Assembly (NCBI GenBank): GCA_019188255.1
Contig: JAETXT010000010.1
Span: forward strand, 2,046,001 to 2,110,000
Direction of reading: 5' to 3'
DNA length: 64,000 bases
Source: Verticillium longisporum
Taxonomy: Eukaryota; Ascomycota; Sordariomycetes; Glomerellales; Plectosphaerellaceae
Shown: positions 1 through 10,713 of the stretch, piece by piece
Layout of the letters: each line of letters opens with the position of its first letter
Numbering within the stretch: the first letter of the stretch is position 1
Notes under the pieces: generated by a model
What the model was told of the DNA's origin: nothing
Seen by the model: the letters and a program-made list of their open reading frames with translations, nothing else
Database searches by the model: none
Program-made: the position numbers and the translations under genes

Positions 1-1639
1 CAGTGCACTGCCCGGGCATGAAGCCGGGTCGCTTCTCAGAGTGGAAGTGCAGTGCGTTTGCATGATTGCGGAGACTTGTTGCTCGGATCAAGCTGGATCG
101 AAGGTCAGGTCAAGATAGCTTGGAGGGTTTGCCATGTGCTCCGTAGTCGTTGTTTACCTTCAGTCAGTCGGCGTTGACGACGAGGGGCAGGTCTGTCAAC
201 CCTGGGAGGCTTGCTAGGCGGTCTCGTTCGTAGACCGAACCCTCAATTTGACCTGACTGATCCATCATTGTCTTTGCAAGTGATTTGACACACCAGATGT
301 CTGCAATCTCAGTCACGTTGGTGAAAAGGACTTGATCTGCATTTAGGCACATCATAACAACATCAAAGTGGCTCCATTTGCCCAGAAGCCAAGACCGGAA
401 CTTGCCCACTTTTACCATCTGCCATAGTGTCCGAAGACCTTGAAAAGGACTTCGAAGGGTCTGCTCGTTGTATCACCTTCCCATGCCAGCTATGAGGGTG
501 GGCAGAGCTTTCGCTAGTCACATCCACTGCTAGCTCGACTGTTTGTTATACTTGGGGGCATCTCTTTTCAAGCACAGTGATGGGCTGAAGATTGAATCCC
601 TGGGCATGATGACTTGGCTGAGGACTATGGTTTCGTATTCTGCAGCAATCATTATCCGGCAACCGTGAGCCGAGTCAGAATCGCCAACAAGGGCCGTCGA
701 GGCTAGACGAGTCCATGTGTAGACCCAGGCGAGGCTCTCGTCTGTCAGGATTGAAAGGATCAGAACTAGTAAGGGTCAAGACGATCGACACGACCTGCTG
801 GCTGAACAAAACGGCTGGTGGCAACAAGGCTGGCCGGCTGAAGAGGTGAGCAGGCTCATTTCCATCAAGGTTGACTCGTATGGGGGCCGCAACTAGGGAG
901 GGGGCGAGGCCCGTTATGAGGAGCTTTTCTCACAACCACCGACAGTGACCAGAGGCAGAATGACGACAAGCTACCTAGGCCGAGCAGAAGTCGGCATTGG
1001 TGTGGTGGTTGGTGGATGCACCATGTCCGAAAGCGGGAAGAGACCCTCCATCCTCCTCGTGAGGACCCTGATGGCCCGGATGGGGAGACGGACTGGAGCC
1101 ACTGCCAAGACCACCCGCCCCCTCCAGCTTGAGGGCCCTGAGCCTGAGAATTGAATCCTGGTCGATTTAGCAGCTGAATTGAACGGGTGGCAAGATAGCA
1201 ATGCCTTGCTTCGAAGCATGAGGCGACATATGGGCCAATAGGACCCTGGTGGGCTCATCTGTGCAACCAGACACTTACTTGCTCACGTCTCGATCCCAAT
1301 GTCTCTATCCCGGACCGGGGACGACGCACATCGCATCGGGGAATCGAGGCGCTTCGTTCTGATGCCAAGCAATCCGCCCGCATTCTGACTACAAGGTCTC
1401 ATCCTGGTACAAGGCGTTGGCACCACTCTCAGCATGGCCCGGCGCCGTCCAGCCACAGCTCGTGGCACAAGCGTTCCTTGAATATAAAGCTCTGGCGCAC
1501 TCGGTAACTCTTCTGCCTGACTCTCTTGCTTCTCACCTTCACATTCGTTTCCCACCGAAGAGTCTGCATTCGCTTGGACCTGTACAATCAATCCACAACA
1601 GCCCATTCCACCTTACACTGATACCCTACCACCATCAAA
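1..1639. other. Intergenic, no supported gene
   Basis: I see no open frame here with family features or fungal splice structure; the short frames on both strands lack coding character. The stretch probably holds the promoter of the gene starting at 1640. An AATATAAAG at 1481-1489, about 150 bases before that start, could be a TATA-like element, and a pyrimidine-rich leader runs from about 1500 to 1639. Confidence 0.6.
862..871. promoter_or_regulatory. Candidate zinc-response motif (CCATCAAGGT)
   Basis: The word CCATCAAGGT followed by T also occurs at 3247 and 3688 upstream of the ZIP transporter. It contains CAAGGT, the core reported for the Aspergillus zinc regulator ZafA, and with one preceding base matches 9 of 11 positions of the yeast Zap1 site ACCYTNARGGT. 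It lies about 770 bases before the start of the His/Cys-rich protein gene. The regulatory role is inferred. Confidence 0.35.
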
Positions 1640-2329
1640 ATGAAGGCTGCTCAGATCCTCGCCCTCATGGGCCTTGCTTCCGTCTCGGTTGCTCAGTCTC
1701 TGCCCCCCGCGCCCACCGAGTCCATCGGTTGCGTGCCCCACGACGACCACTGGTGAGTTTGTTCCAGCCTCACAACACTTGTCTCACAGGAGATGCTGAC
1801 TTTTGCCAGGCACTGCGAGGGCCCTGCCCCCACTAACGCTGCCGTCGACTCGGCCGTCGCCTCTTCCGCCGCCGCCGTCACCACCACCACCGCCGCCGCC
1901 GAGGACCACGACCACGACCATGATCACGACCATGATCACGACCACGACCACGAGTCTCACGGCTCCGAGTCTCTCCACCCCTCGCTCCCTCCCTCTCCCA
2001 CCGCCTCCACCGGCTGCGAGCCCCACGGCGACCACTGGCACTGCGAGGCCGCTGTCGAGACGGGCGCCCAGGTGACCACCTCCGCCTCGGCTTCCGTCCA
2101 CCCCGCCCTCCCCCCTGCGCCCACCCAGTCCGTCGGCTGCGAGCCCCACGGCGATCATTGGCACTGCGAGGGCCCTGCCCCTGCGTCCAACGCCACGACC
2201 TCGTCCGCCGGCACCACCGGTGACGATGCTGCCGCCTCCTCCACCCCCTCCGACGTCACCGAGGCCGGTGCCGCCAACGTCGCCGCCGGCATGGGTGTCG
2301 TCGCTGTCGCCGCCCTGCTCGCCCTGTAA
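1640..2329 (+). CDS. Small GPI-anchored His/Cys-rich surface protein, putative zinc binder
   Basis: Two exons (1640-1752, 1810-2329; 57-nt intron with GTGAGT and CAG) encode about 210 aa. Residues 1-19 form a signal peptide, and the C-terminus ends in a short hydrophobic tail (about 192-210) typical of GPI attachment. Three copies of a block with the core CxPHxDHWHC start at Cys31, Cys107 and Cys148, and the intron splits the first. The linkers are Ala/Ser/Thr/Pro-rich, and around residues 70-85 lies an alternating Asp-His run of about eight pairs, a likely metal ligand. Similar small fungal proteins are sometimes labelled 'siderophore biosynthesis enzyme', a label I cannot support here. The C-x2-H-x5-C spacing equals that in the extracellular part of the ZIP transporter 2.3 kb downstream, which suggests a cell-wall zinc-capture role. 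The gene structure is well supported; the function is inferred. Confidence 0.85.
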
Positions 2330-3246
2330 GCGGAAGACGAGAAATCGGCATGTCTTTTGTCTGTTGTTTTTGGTCTGCAAAATACTGCAAATCGTGCAGC
2401 ATGTAATGCGATGGGAATGAAAAGATGAGCCGAGGCTCTGGGGCAACGTTTTGTCTTCTTCTTTTCTGTAGGTCGAGATTCTGTGTTGCCTTTTCTTCCT
2501 GTGAAGGCATGCTCGGCCTGTACATTACGGATCGACCCATGATTAGAACCATAGAATGAATTGGGCGTGGCCCTTGCATAACATGTCACGAGGCCGTGTG
2601 CGAAGATGTTGCGCTGTGAGCTCAACCAGTACAACACAAGCTGATGTGGTGTGTTTGATCCACGCCACAGCGAACCAGAGAGTAGCCAGCAGGGAGCATG
2701 GTCTTTGCAAACACAAGAAAGGCTATGAACATGCACAGCCAAGTTGGTTTCTATGGACGCAGTAGAGTATAGCCTTGCGAAGTGTGTCTCCAATACCCTC
2801 GCCCACGCTCACTTGCTGCAGTGCCCTATGAATAGCACCAGCCACAACCGCGTGACTTCGGTGGACACGGCATCGTGTAACAGAGCACGAGTCGGGAGAA
2901 TACATGGCGAGTTATAGGCTTCAGGATAAGCTTAAAAGTAGGGCACAACTCTCTTTGAGACATACTTTTCGTTCCATTCGCGGAAAAGGTGTCCCTCTGT
3001 TTGCCTGTCTCCTCATCAATTCTCACGACCAGACACGGCCAGACCACAGGCTAAGCGAGAGCGGCCTCTGCCCGACCGCATCGACAGGCCCTCGTGGTCA
3101 ACCGAGCTTGATTAACCAACACCCATCTTGGTGAGCCAGGTCTCCGCCGCACACAGCACTGGGCCGTCCTTCATCGCACCTCAGGCGAGGGTCAACAGGC
3201 GGTGGAGGAGGTGAGGTCGAATGTGGGGTTTGTGAGACTAGCGCGG

Positions 3247-3256
3247 CCATCAAGGT
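3247..3256. promoter_or_regulatory. Candidate zinc-response motif (CCATCAAGGT), copy 2
   Basis: Same 10-mer, again followed by T and preceded by G, as at 3688; the copy at 862 precedes the other putative zinc gene. It contains the CAAGGT core. It is about 1.4 kb before the ZIP start codon, so its role is uncertain. Confidence 0.3.
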
Positions 3257-3687
3257 TCTCGGAAGGGGAAGGCGACGCGGGATTTTAAGCTTGGCCGGCA
3301 GGAGTGGAGCAGCCGTGTGTTGGCTGCTCTTGCCAGATCCATCCATCTAGAGTTAAGGTTAAGGTCAGTGGCATCTTTCTGTCGGCTTCACAATGCCGCA
3401 TGTAGAGGACCTCACGCGATGGGCTGAGTACCTATGGAATGAGACAATTCTAGTATGGCCTATCCGCACTGTTACTCAAGGCACTTGATCTCAGATACCT
3501 GAGGTAGGCATTGTAAATCGATGCCACCCCAAGCGCAGGAAGTCAGCAACATGACGCGCTTGCCATTTGCGCGGGCAAGAGGCTGGAAGTGGAACCTGCC
3601 CAGAGAAAGGCAGGCCATCCGGGTCCTCACCCACATCCAGATGGGCAACAGCGACCGACGAAAGTGGGATGTGGATCCAGATCGTGG

Positions 3688-3697
3688 CCATCAAGGT
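3688..3697. promoter_or_regulatory. Candidate zinc-response motif (CCATCAAGGT), copy 3
   Basis: Third copy of the shared word, extended to GCCATCAAGGTT as at 3246. About 980 bases upstream of the ZIP start codon. Its recurrence upstream of two putative zinc genes is the reason for listing it. Confidence 0.35.
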
Positions 3698-4350
3698 TGC
3701 CGCCCGGCCCTCAACTCGAGATGCGCACACACTGACCTCTGGCTTTTGCTGCCTTGTCATCTTTTGTTTTTCCTAACCCGCTGTTCTGGAAAACCCGGCG
3801 CCTTGGCACCATCCATCGCGGACTCGAGGCCGTCGGCCACATGCTGCGTGTCACCGTACCGCACCACCACCGCAGCCCGCCCCGGCTCGATGGCACACTT
3901 CGGCCTCTCTCCTCTGTCTGTTCTCTTTCTCTCTTCTCTACCTTGGCTCACAGTCCCAGGTGCCAGACCGACAACGTGCCTCAACGTCCTTCGACAGGAT
4001 CCTAGACTAGACCCTGACCCTAGACAGTCGGCCGCCGTCGACTCGCCTCCTCTACCCCTTGTCCCTGTCAACGGTCTTTCCGATTTTGTCACTCGACCAG
4101 CTTCGAATCCGTCCTGCCTCGATCTCGCTTCTTCCCTCGCACGAAAGTACCGAGGCCTCGACACACTCAAGCCCGCCCTTCTCCCCGCCCGCCCGCCGCC
4201 GCCGGCACACAATACGTTGATCAATCTTTCTATCCATCCTGCAAGCATCACTCCGCCCCAGCCTTGCTTGTGCTGCCGCCCCCCCTCCATTGACGTTGAT
4301 CCCTCATCCCTCATCCCGCGTCGACAACCGGTATCCATCAGGCCCATTGA

Positions 4351-4361
4351 ACCCTCAAGGT
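4351..4361. promoter_or_regulatory. Perfect match to the Zap1 zinc-response element consensus
   Basis: ACCCTCAAGGT fits ACCYTNARGGT at all 11 positions and contains CAAGGT. It lies 318 bases before the ZIP start codon, either in the proximal promoter or in a long 5' leader. Zap1-type sites control ZIP transporters in yeast; the role here is inferred from position and match. Confidence 0.5.
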
Positions 4362-4678
4362 GTTGGCGCCGTGAGAAACCTCGACTCTGGCAAAGAAAAC
4401 CCTGCCAACCATCATCGTCCCACTGACGGAGCACTCGCCGCTTGATACGACCTACTAAAGGATCCTCGCACCTGCTGAATCGTGCCTTACACTTTGCATC
4501 ATCATCCGCACCTGCATTGCCCGACTGCAGACCGCCTGCCACCTCACGTGGAACCCTGACCGCTTTGCCTCGCACCTCATCGTGAGAGCTCAGTCATCCC
4601 GTGTCTCTCGGCTCCCTATCTTATCTCCTCCTCCTCCGCTCTCCTCCTCCTCGTCTGCCTGTGCCCATTCTTAACGCC

Positions 4679-6531
4679 ATGGCTCGACTTCATGTCTCGG
4701 CCCTCGCTGCCGCCGCTGGCCTCGTGGCTAGTGTTGCCGCCTCGGCACACGTTGTTGCTCGCGAGACACCAGCCCCCCGTGTAGCTGCGAGACAAGCTGC
4801 CGTTCCCGATGTGTTAGCCATATCACAATGTGAGGTTGTCGCCAGCACACAGTAGGTTCATCACGATACCCTTGGAAGATGGAACTGTACTCATCTTCAT
4901 CAGGTACTGCACCGGCGACAACACAGAGTTCAGGGTTGTTGCGACGCCTACCACTGGTGACCTTCCCAGCTCATACACCGGATGTCACGCTCATGACACC
5001 GACCTGTAAGTCCTGCCCTCGGATCGTCCTATCTGGCTCGATGCTAACTCTGCCCCAGGTACTGCTTCTATGAAGGTGGTGCAGAGGTCCAGGTTGTCCT
5101 GGCCAGTGCTACCGTTGCGCCGGAAACGGAGGCATCCACCGCAGAAGCGGCTCCGACTGTTTTGACGAGCTGTCACCCCCACGAGGCCGCCGTCTACTGT
5201 ATGCACGGCACCACCGAGTACTCCATGGACACTACGGCAACGGCGACGCAAGACATTCCCGCACAGTTTACCGACTGTCACTCTCACGGCACGGAGCTCT
5301 TCTGCGTTGATGAGGCCGGGGCCGATGTTCAGGCTGTTGCTGAGGGTCAAGAGGCTAGCGCCGACGAGAGTGCCAGCGGCGACCCTCAGGGCGAGAACTG
5401 CCACTTCCACGCCGGTGTCGAGCACTGCGTCAGCCCTGGCGAGAGCGAGAGCGGTGGCACACGGTCCTGCGAGAGGGTCGACCGTGACTACGACATCCCC
5501 CTGCGTGTAGGCCTGCTCTTTGTCATTCTCGTGACCAGCGCCATTGCTGTCTTTGGTCCTATTTTCCTCATGCGCGTGCTGCCGTCGAAACTGCACGTCA
5601 TCTTCCTCATCATCAAGCAGTTCGGCACCGGTGTTATCATCTCGACCGCCTTTGTCCACCTGTACACCCACGCGCAACTCATGTTTGCTAATCCCTGCCT
5701 GGGTTCGCTCGGCTACGAGGGTACCACATCCGCCATTGTCATGGCTGGCATTTTCCTCTCGTTCCTCGTCGAGTACATCGGCCAGCGCATCGTCAAGAGG
5801 AAGCTTGCTGAAGGGCCAGATGCCAAATCTTGGTTCAGGCCAGAAACTGTGAGCATCATGGTGCTGGAGGCTGGAATTCTGTTCCACTCGATCCGTAAGT
5901 TGCTCGACGTGCGAAATCTTGCAGGACGTTTCGCTCACACCATGTAGTCATCGGTATCACCCTGGTCGTCACTGGGGACAGCTTCTTCCGTACGCTCCTC
6001 ATCGTCATCATTTTCCACCAGATGTTTGAGGGCCTCGCCCTCGGCAGCCGCATTGCCGCTCTCGGCACTGTATCCCCTGTTCACGCGGCCTCTGGCCATG
6101 GTCACGGCCACGGGTCAACTCAAGTCGCCCAGACTAAGAGCGCCAGCGACACGGACCCTGCCATTACTCCCTCGGCCGACGCATCCGACCACTCGACAAC
6201 CGACTCTCTCAAGCCCGCCTACTACTCTCTCAAGAAGAAGTGTCTTCTCGCTAGTGCCTTTGCGCTCATCACTCCCCTTGGCATGGCCATCGGTATCGCC
6301 GTCCTCGACTTTTTTAACGGCAACGACCCCGACACCATCGTCGCCATCGGCACTCTCGACGCCCTGTCGGCGGGTATCCTTGTCTGGGTTGGCCTTGTCG
6401 AGATGTGGGCCGAGGACTGGATGTACCCCAACTCGGAGCTTATGAACTCGAGCCCCATTGTCACGGCTCTTTCGTTGTTCGGTCTCATGGCTGGCATGGC
6501 GCTCATGAGCTTCCTCGGAAAGTGGGCTTAG
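4679..6531 (+). CDS. ZIP family plasma-membrane zinc transporter with Cys/His-rich ectodomain
   Basis: Four exons (4679-4851, 4904-5005, 5059-5894, 5948-6531; introns 52, 53 and 53 nt) give about 564 aa. A signal peptide (1-22) precedes a long extracellular N-terminus to about residue 240 containing four C-x2-H-x5-C motifs at Cys85, Cys130, Cys165 and Cys206. Eight membrane spans follow. Span 2 ends with STAFVHL, span 4 carries HSILIG (split by intron 3) and span 5 HQMFEGLALG, the conserved metal-path motifs of ZIP proteins. The variable loop after span 5 carries an HGHGHG run. The family imports Zn2+ (sometimes Fe2+) into the cytosol. The long metal-binding ectodomain resembles that of alkaline-active fungal ZIPs such as Aspergillus ZrfC, and the motif is shared with the GPI protein upstream. 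ATG 4679 is chosen because it opens the signal peptide. Confidence 0.93.
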
Positions 6532-6998
6532 ACGGCATGGCAACCTCTATCTTTAAGAGTCCCGCCTTGGAACGACCTGAATGCAGGAAAAGATGGGGAG
6601 GATGGTTTGGGAAGAATGGATTGTTGTGATTTGAATATCCGGTAATGACTCATATAGATGCCGGTCTACGGGCCGCAATGATACCACTTGCATGGAATGG
6701 TATCGCTTTGTCACCAGTTCGGGCTCTGCTGCCTGTTTTTGCGTGATGCTACTGTGACGGATATCGTACCACCTGGTCAGATGGGGTACGCTCCTTATCT
6801 TGATACATGGACTAGGTATACACATATGGTATGCTACTAGGGTTATCATTACGAAGACCGTCTTGCAAATGCAATCCATCACCATGATGAAGACCAAGTG
6901 AATTGACGGAGTCATGTATGCCTGACGCACGACAATGGACAACGAACAGGGTGCTCCTTCGCCATTGTCTCAAGCGGCCATGTATAGGTGGTCAGGGG
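6532..6998. other. Convergent intergenic region
   Basis: Between the ends of the ZIP gene (plus) and the amidase gene (minus). I see only AT-richer 3'-UTR-like sequence and no gene. Confidence 0.6.
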
Positions 6999-8500
6999 TT
7001 AGTTTGATGGCTTCCACCCACCCTCAGCCTCGAAGATCTCGCCGACCTTTTTGCTTACCTTGAGAAGATGCCTGTCGCGGTACCTCGGGGCTACCAGCGA
7101 CACGCCGACGGGCATTCCAAGGCCACCCTTGAATCCGGGGACATTGACAACCGGCGTATGAAGGGCCTAGCATCGAGTCAGCGAGAGAGGCGGCTGCGCA
7201 AAGCGAAGCATACATACCGTCCAGATGACGTTGAACGCCGCGTTCCCTGTCCATTCGATGCCCTCGGGCGCTTCATCTGGCACACTCGGCACCAGGACGG
7301 CCGCATACTTGCTCAGCATGGCATCCACCACGGGCCTCGCCGCCGCAATGCTGTCAAGGGCCTTGAGATGCTCTGCACGTGAGGTTCTGCCTCTGTTCTC
7401 GACGTGTCCGATGAGAAGATGCGCAATCTTGTCTTTGCCGGCGCGATACTCTGGCAGAAATGCTGCTCGACCTTCGGCATCCAGCACCGTGGCGTGCCAC
7501 TTGGGCAGATCCGCCAGGCTCTCGGGGAATGAGATTTCCTCGACGTTGGCGCCCTGCGCCCTCAGCAGCTCAACGGCACGCTGCAACGCCCCGACGGACC
7601 CCGGCCCAGCATGCGGCCAGACCATGGTCTTGCACACGGCAAATCTGGCCCCCTGGACCTGAAAGCCCGTCGTCGTCTTCGCCGGTGGCCCCACGCCAGC
7701 TTCGTCGTCGTCGTCGTCGTCATCATCGTCCTCGAGCGCAAACACGTGGGCCATGAGCTCGAGGTCGGCCACGCCCCGCGCAAACACGCCCAGCGTGTCA
7801 AAGGTCAACGAGTACAGCTTCTGCCCCTCGCGCGACACGGCGCCCCACGTCGGCTTGAACGCGTACACGCCGTTGAAGGAGCCCGGCCGGATCATGCTGC
7901 CGCCCGTCTGCGTGCCCAGGGCGACGGCGCACTGGAAGTCGGCGACGGCGGCGCCCGAGCCGGCCGAGGAGCCGCCGGGCGTGCGCGACGGGTCGTGCGG
8001 GTTCGTCGTTGCCGGCCCGCGCGTCGTCGCTGCGAACTCTGTCGTCGTCGTCTTGCCGACGAGGAGGGCGCCGGCTTGGCGGAGGATGATGATGGAGGCG
8101 GCGTCTACGTGCGGTGCGTTGTCGGTGTACAGGGGCGAGTTGAACTGCGTGGGCATGTCTTTGGCGCGTCAGCTTGGGATTTTCGTCAGGAAAGGCGGCG
8201 TGCAACGATGGTAAGGACGAAAGAGGCAACGTAGGCTCTCTCACCTTTTGTGAAGATGACATCTTTGACGCCAATGGCCACGCCGTGCAGCGGGCCGCGT
8301 TCCTCGAGGGGCACTTGGTCCAGCCTTCTCGCCTCGGCCATGACTCGCTCGGGGTCGAGGTATGCCCAGGCCTTGACGACGGGGTCGCGTGCCTCGATGC
8401 GTGAGAGCAGCGAGCGAGCGTACTCCTCAATGGTGACTTGGCCGGACCGCACCTTGGCTGCGACCTCACTGGCTGTGAGCCGGTACAGGTCGTCGGCCAT
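6999..8500 (-). CDS. Amidase signature family hydrolase
   Basis: Three exons on the minus strand (8500-8245, 8158-7218, 7166-6999; introns 86 and 51 nt) give about 454 aa. The Ser-cisSer-Lys machinery is visible: Lys in GVKDV, the cis-Ser in GGSSAGSG, and the nucleophile Ser in TQTGGSMIRPG. The family hydrolyses amide bonds, from small carboxamides and fatty amides to indole-acetamide, and nothing here fixes the substrate. The start at 8500 gives the usual helical N-terminus (MADDLYRLTASEV), and splicing at 8244/8159 restores the family-typical FTKDMPTQ. An odd run of about ten Asp (GTC repeat at 7702-7733) lies in a surface loop. No signal peptide, so probably cytosolic. The last exon is short but continues the family's NVPGF and GLP-like GLGMPVGVSLV segment. 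Confidence 0.92.
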
Positions 8501-9251
8501 GGCGAGTATGATGATTTGGTAAGGTCCGGTTTGCTGGCTTGCGTCGGCACTGAACTGTGATCACGAGCCTGTCGACAGCTGCATGTGGGTGAGTCTGCAT
8601 GAAAAGTTGATCTTGCAGAGCGACGGCAGACAGACAGGACAGTCGTGCTTGTACAAGGGGCCAACTCGGTCGTGGCGTTCTGTGACGCCGCACTCTCTCC
8701 CCGCGCGGAACCCCGCCGCCATCGGGGGGGGGTTGGTTCCAAAACGTTATGTGCGCGTCGCCCTGGACGCTGCCGACTGGCGGCGCCCCCCAGTGTTGGC
8801 GGCCTGCGATAAGCGGCATCTGTGTGGTCGTGGGGCGTTGTGTTCTCGCATGTGGGCCAATTACGCGATGCCGGCACCGGAATCCAGCGGTTGACAAGTG
8901 CTGGTGTAGCTTGGTGCTGAGTCTGTCAACGGTGACAATGTTCCATTCATCCCTGATCAAGGGAATCTGTGAACTTGAAGCGCAGTCAACCTGTTTCAAC
9001 GCCATGTATTGGAGGAGGTCGTGTGTGGAAGAAAGGTGTGTATTGAGAAGCTATTCAGCAGGGCAGGAGGGTGCCGAGAACTTAGGTAGGTACCTTAAGG
9101 TGTTGATGGAACTCACCAGGTCAGTGGCATTCACCTGGTGCCAGGTGGCCCGTGCCCTGTTGCCTCCCATAGCTTACCTTAGGTAGTTCCAGCTTGCCTG
9201 TGCTCGTACCACTGCCGCAAATATGCGGAATCTCGTCTACATGTATTCAAG
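8501..9251. other. Intergenic, amidase promoter side
   Basis: No supported gene. It should hold the amidase promoter near 8501-8900. A G-run occurs at about 8722-8731, and the word ACCTTAGGTAG occurs near 9180. Confidence 0.55.
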
Positions 9252-10190
9252 TCAAGCCTGACCTTCAGCCCCTCCCCTCTCTGCCCTGTTCATTCTTCCA
9301 ACCTCATCGTCGCCAGATGCCTCCAGGGCCTTGACCTTCAGGCTCGCATGGCCCGCGCCATTGAGGCTCGCATGGCCCGCGCCAGCAGTCAGCGCCAAGC
9401 CAGCGCCAAAGCCAGCGCAGCGCAGACGGCGTACATGTAGAATATGGAAATGTGGTGCAACCCCTTCGTGTATACTGCCAGTATACTGTACCCCTTTTTC
9501 TTCAAGCTTTACGACGCCGGGCGCATACATTGAGATCGTCAGACTTGCCACCTCCTTTTCATCCATGTATCCACCCTGCGTCAGGTCGCGGCTAAGGGCA
9601 TTCGACAGGATGGCACCCGAAACAACGAGCCCGAATGAGCCGCCAAGGGTCCCAACAAACTTCCGCAGCCCTGTCGTCACGACTCGGTCCTCGCTTCGGC
9701 TGCTGGCGTACGTGTCCGCCAGTGTCGGCCGCAGCGTCAGTCCAATCTCCGCGCCTTCCTCGACGAGACTCTTTCTCAGTGCGCCAAGTCCGGTGTTGTG
9801 TTTGAAAATGAAATGAGCTTGGACCCTGCGCAGAGAGTTCGCAGGACGAAGCCGACGAGGATGCACGGCATGTACCTCCCCACCGGCCCATGAGCTGTCC
9901 GTCGAGGATAGAGCCAAAGGATGTGGTGCCAACGGTGGAAAGCATCAGGTCACCAGAGACCAGAGGCGCGTGCGCGAGGACGGACTGAAAGTATATCGGC
10001 AGGTAGAAGAAGTTGCCGTAGTAATCGAAGCTGATGAGAGAAAGTTGCGTACGCCTAGGAGAAGGCGCAGTAGGGGCGGCGATGGAGACCCAGGGGGCAT
10101 GTCAAGAAAGATGACCCTCGTCAAGGGAACAGTTCCAGCGGAGAGCAAAGTTGAGATCGCCTTAATCCGCCCGCTTCACTATACATTGGC
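9252..10190 (-). pseudogene. Decayed DHA2-type MFS drug-transporter fragment
   Basis: Minus-strand remnants of one major-facilitator gene sit in different frames. About 10045-9890 reads as a membrane segment with FDYYGNFFYLPIYFQSV and GSILDGQLMGRWG. The next piece shifts frame (RYMPCILVGFVLRTLCAGS). A further shift leads to the long stretch at 9800-9560 with ASSRSEDRVVTTGLRKF and GGSFGLVVSGAILSN. Together these match the C-terminal half of DHA2 multidrug/proton antiporters. The N-terminal half is absent or unrecognisable above 10100. A 19-base unit encoding AGHASL is duplicated at about 9341 and 9367. The order and orientation are right but the frame breaks and missing start make it non-functional. 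It borders the AT-rich island, so transposon-linked decay is plausible. Confidence 0.75.
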
Positions 10191-10713
10191 TTTCTGAAGA
10201 TTCTCAATCCCACTTGAGACGAAAGGTCTCATTCCCTTTGTAGAGCAGCGTATTGTATGCCGCCCGTCGTATTTGATCCAGCTTTCGTAATGTTGACAGT
10301 AAGCTTAGTACATGTACGCGGGGCGGAGAGACCCGAAGTGTACGGCCAACATGTCAAAGTACCCATGCCTTTGGACAGGGAACCATCATGCTTAGCTTTC
10401 AGCATCCCAACCGTAACACTGAAAGATGACATTACATAGTTACAGGCAAAAGTTTCGATAGCCTGTCAGGTATCTTTAACCCCTATAAGTGGGGCACGCT
10501 TAGAGGGTACAACAGCTGGGGGTTCCATTTCTTGCACAAAATTATACCACCTTAATAAGGCTGGTCCATGAGCCAATGAGATATAGATAAATTGCCAGGG
10601 CAGTCGATGGGGAAGTCGATGAATAATAAGCCCCTAGTCGTGCCCTGGTCGGTACTGGGTGACTTCTCAAAGCTTACCACATACCACTGTAGGACTCGCC
10701 TTAGAAAGAGTTT

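Larger units (their letters stand above)
2330..4678. other. Long intergenic region and pyrimidine-rich leader of the ZIP gene
   Basis: Frames of up to 301 aa exist here (plus strand 3521-4426, and a 272-aa minus-strand frame) but are low-complexity, rich in Ser/Pro/Arg and without domains. From about 3900 the plus strand is rich in C and T with many CTC/TCC words, as in long fungal 5' leaders, so much of 3900-4678 is probably promoter and 5' UTR of the transporter. Three candidate zinc-response motifs lie inside (3247, 3688, 4351). Confidence 0.55.

Noticed and set aside
164..418. 84-aa minus-strand frame near the left edge
   Set aside because: No domain, signal, or splice context; could be chance.
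1784..2446. 220-aa minus-strand frame opposite the GPI protein
   Set aside because: Gly/Val/Arg-rich mirror of the real gene in GC-rich third positions; no homology pattern.
3521..4426. 301-aa plus-strand frame and the 272-aa minus-strand frame opposite it
   Set aside because: Low-complexity Pro/Ser/Arg composition in pyrimidine-rich leader DNA; no domain.
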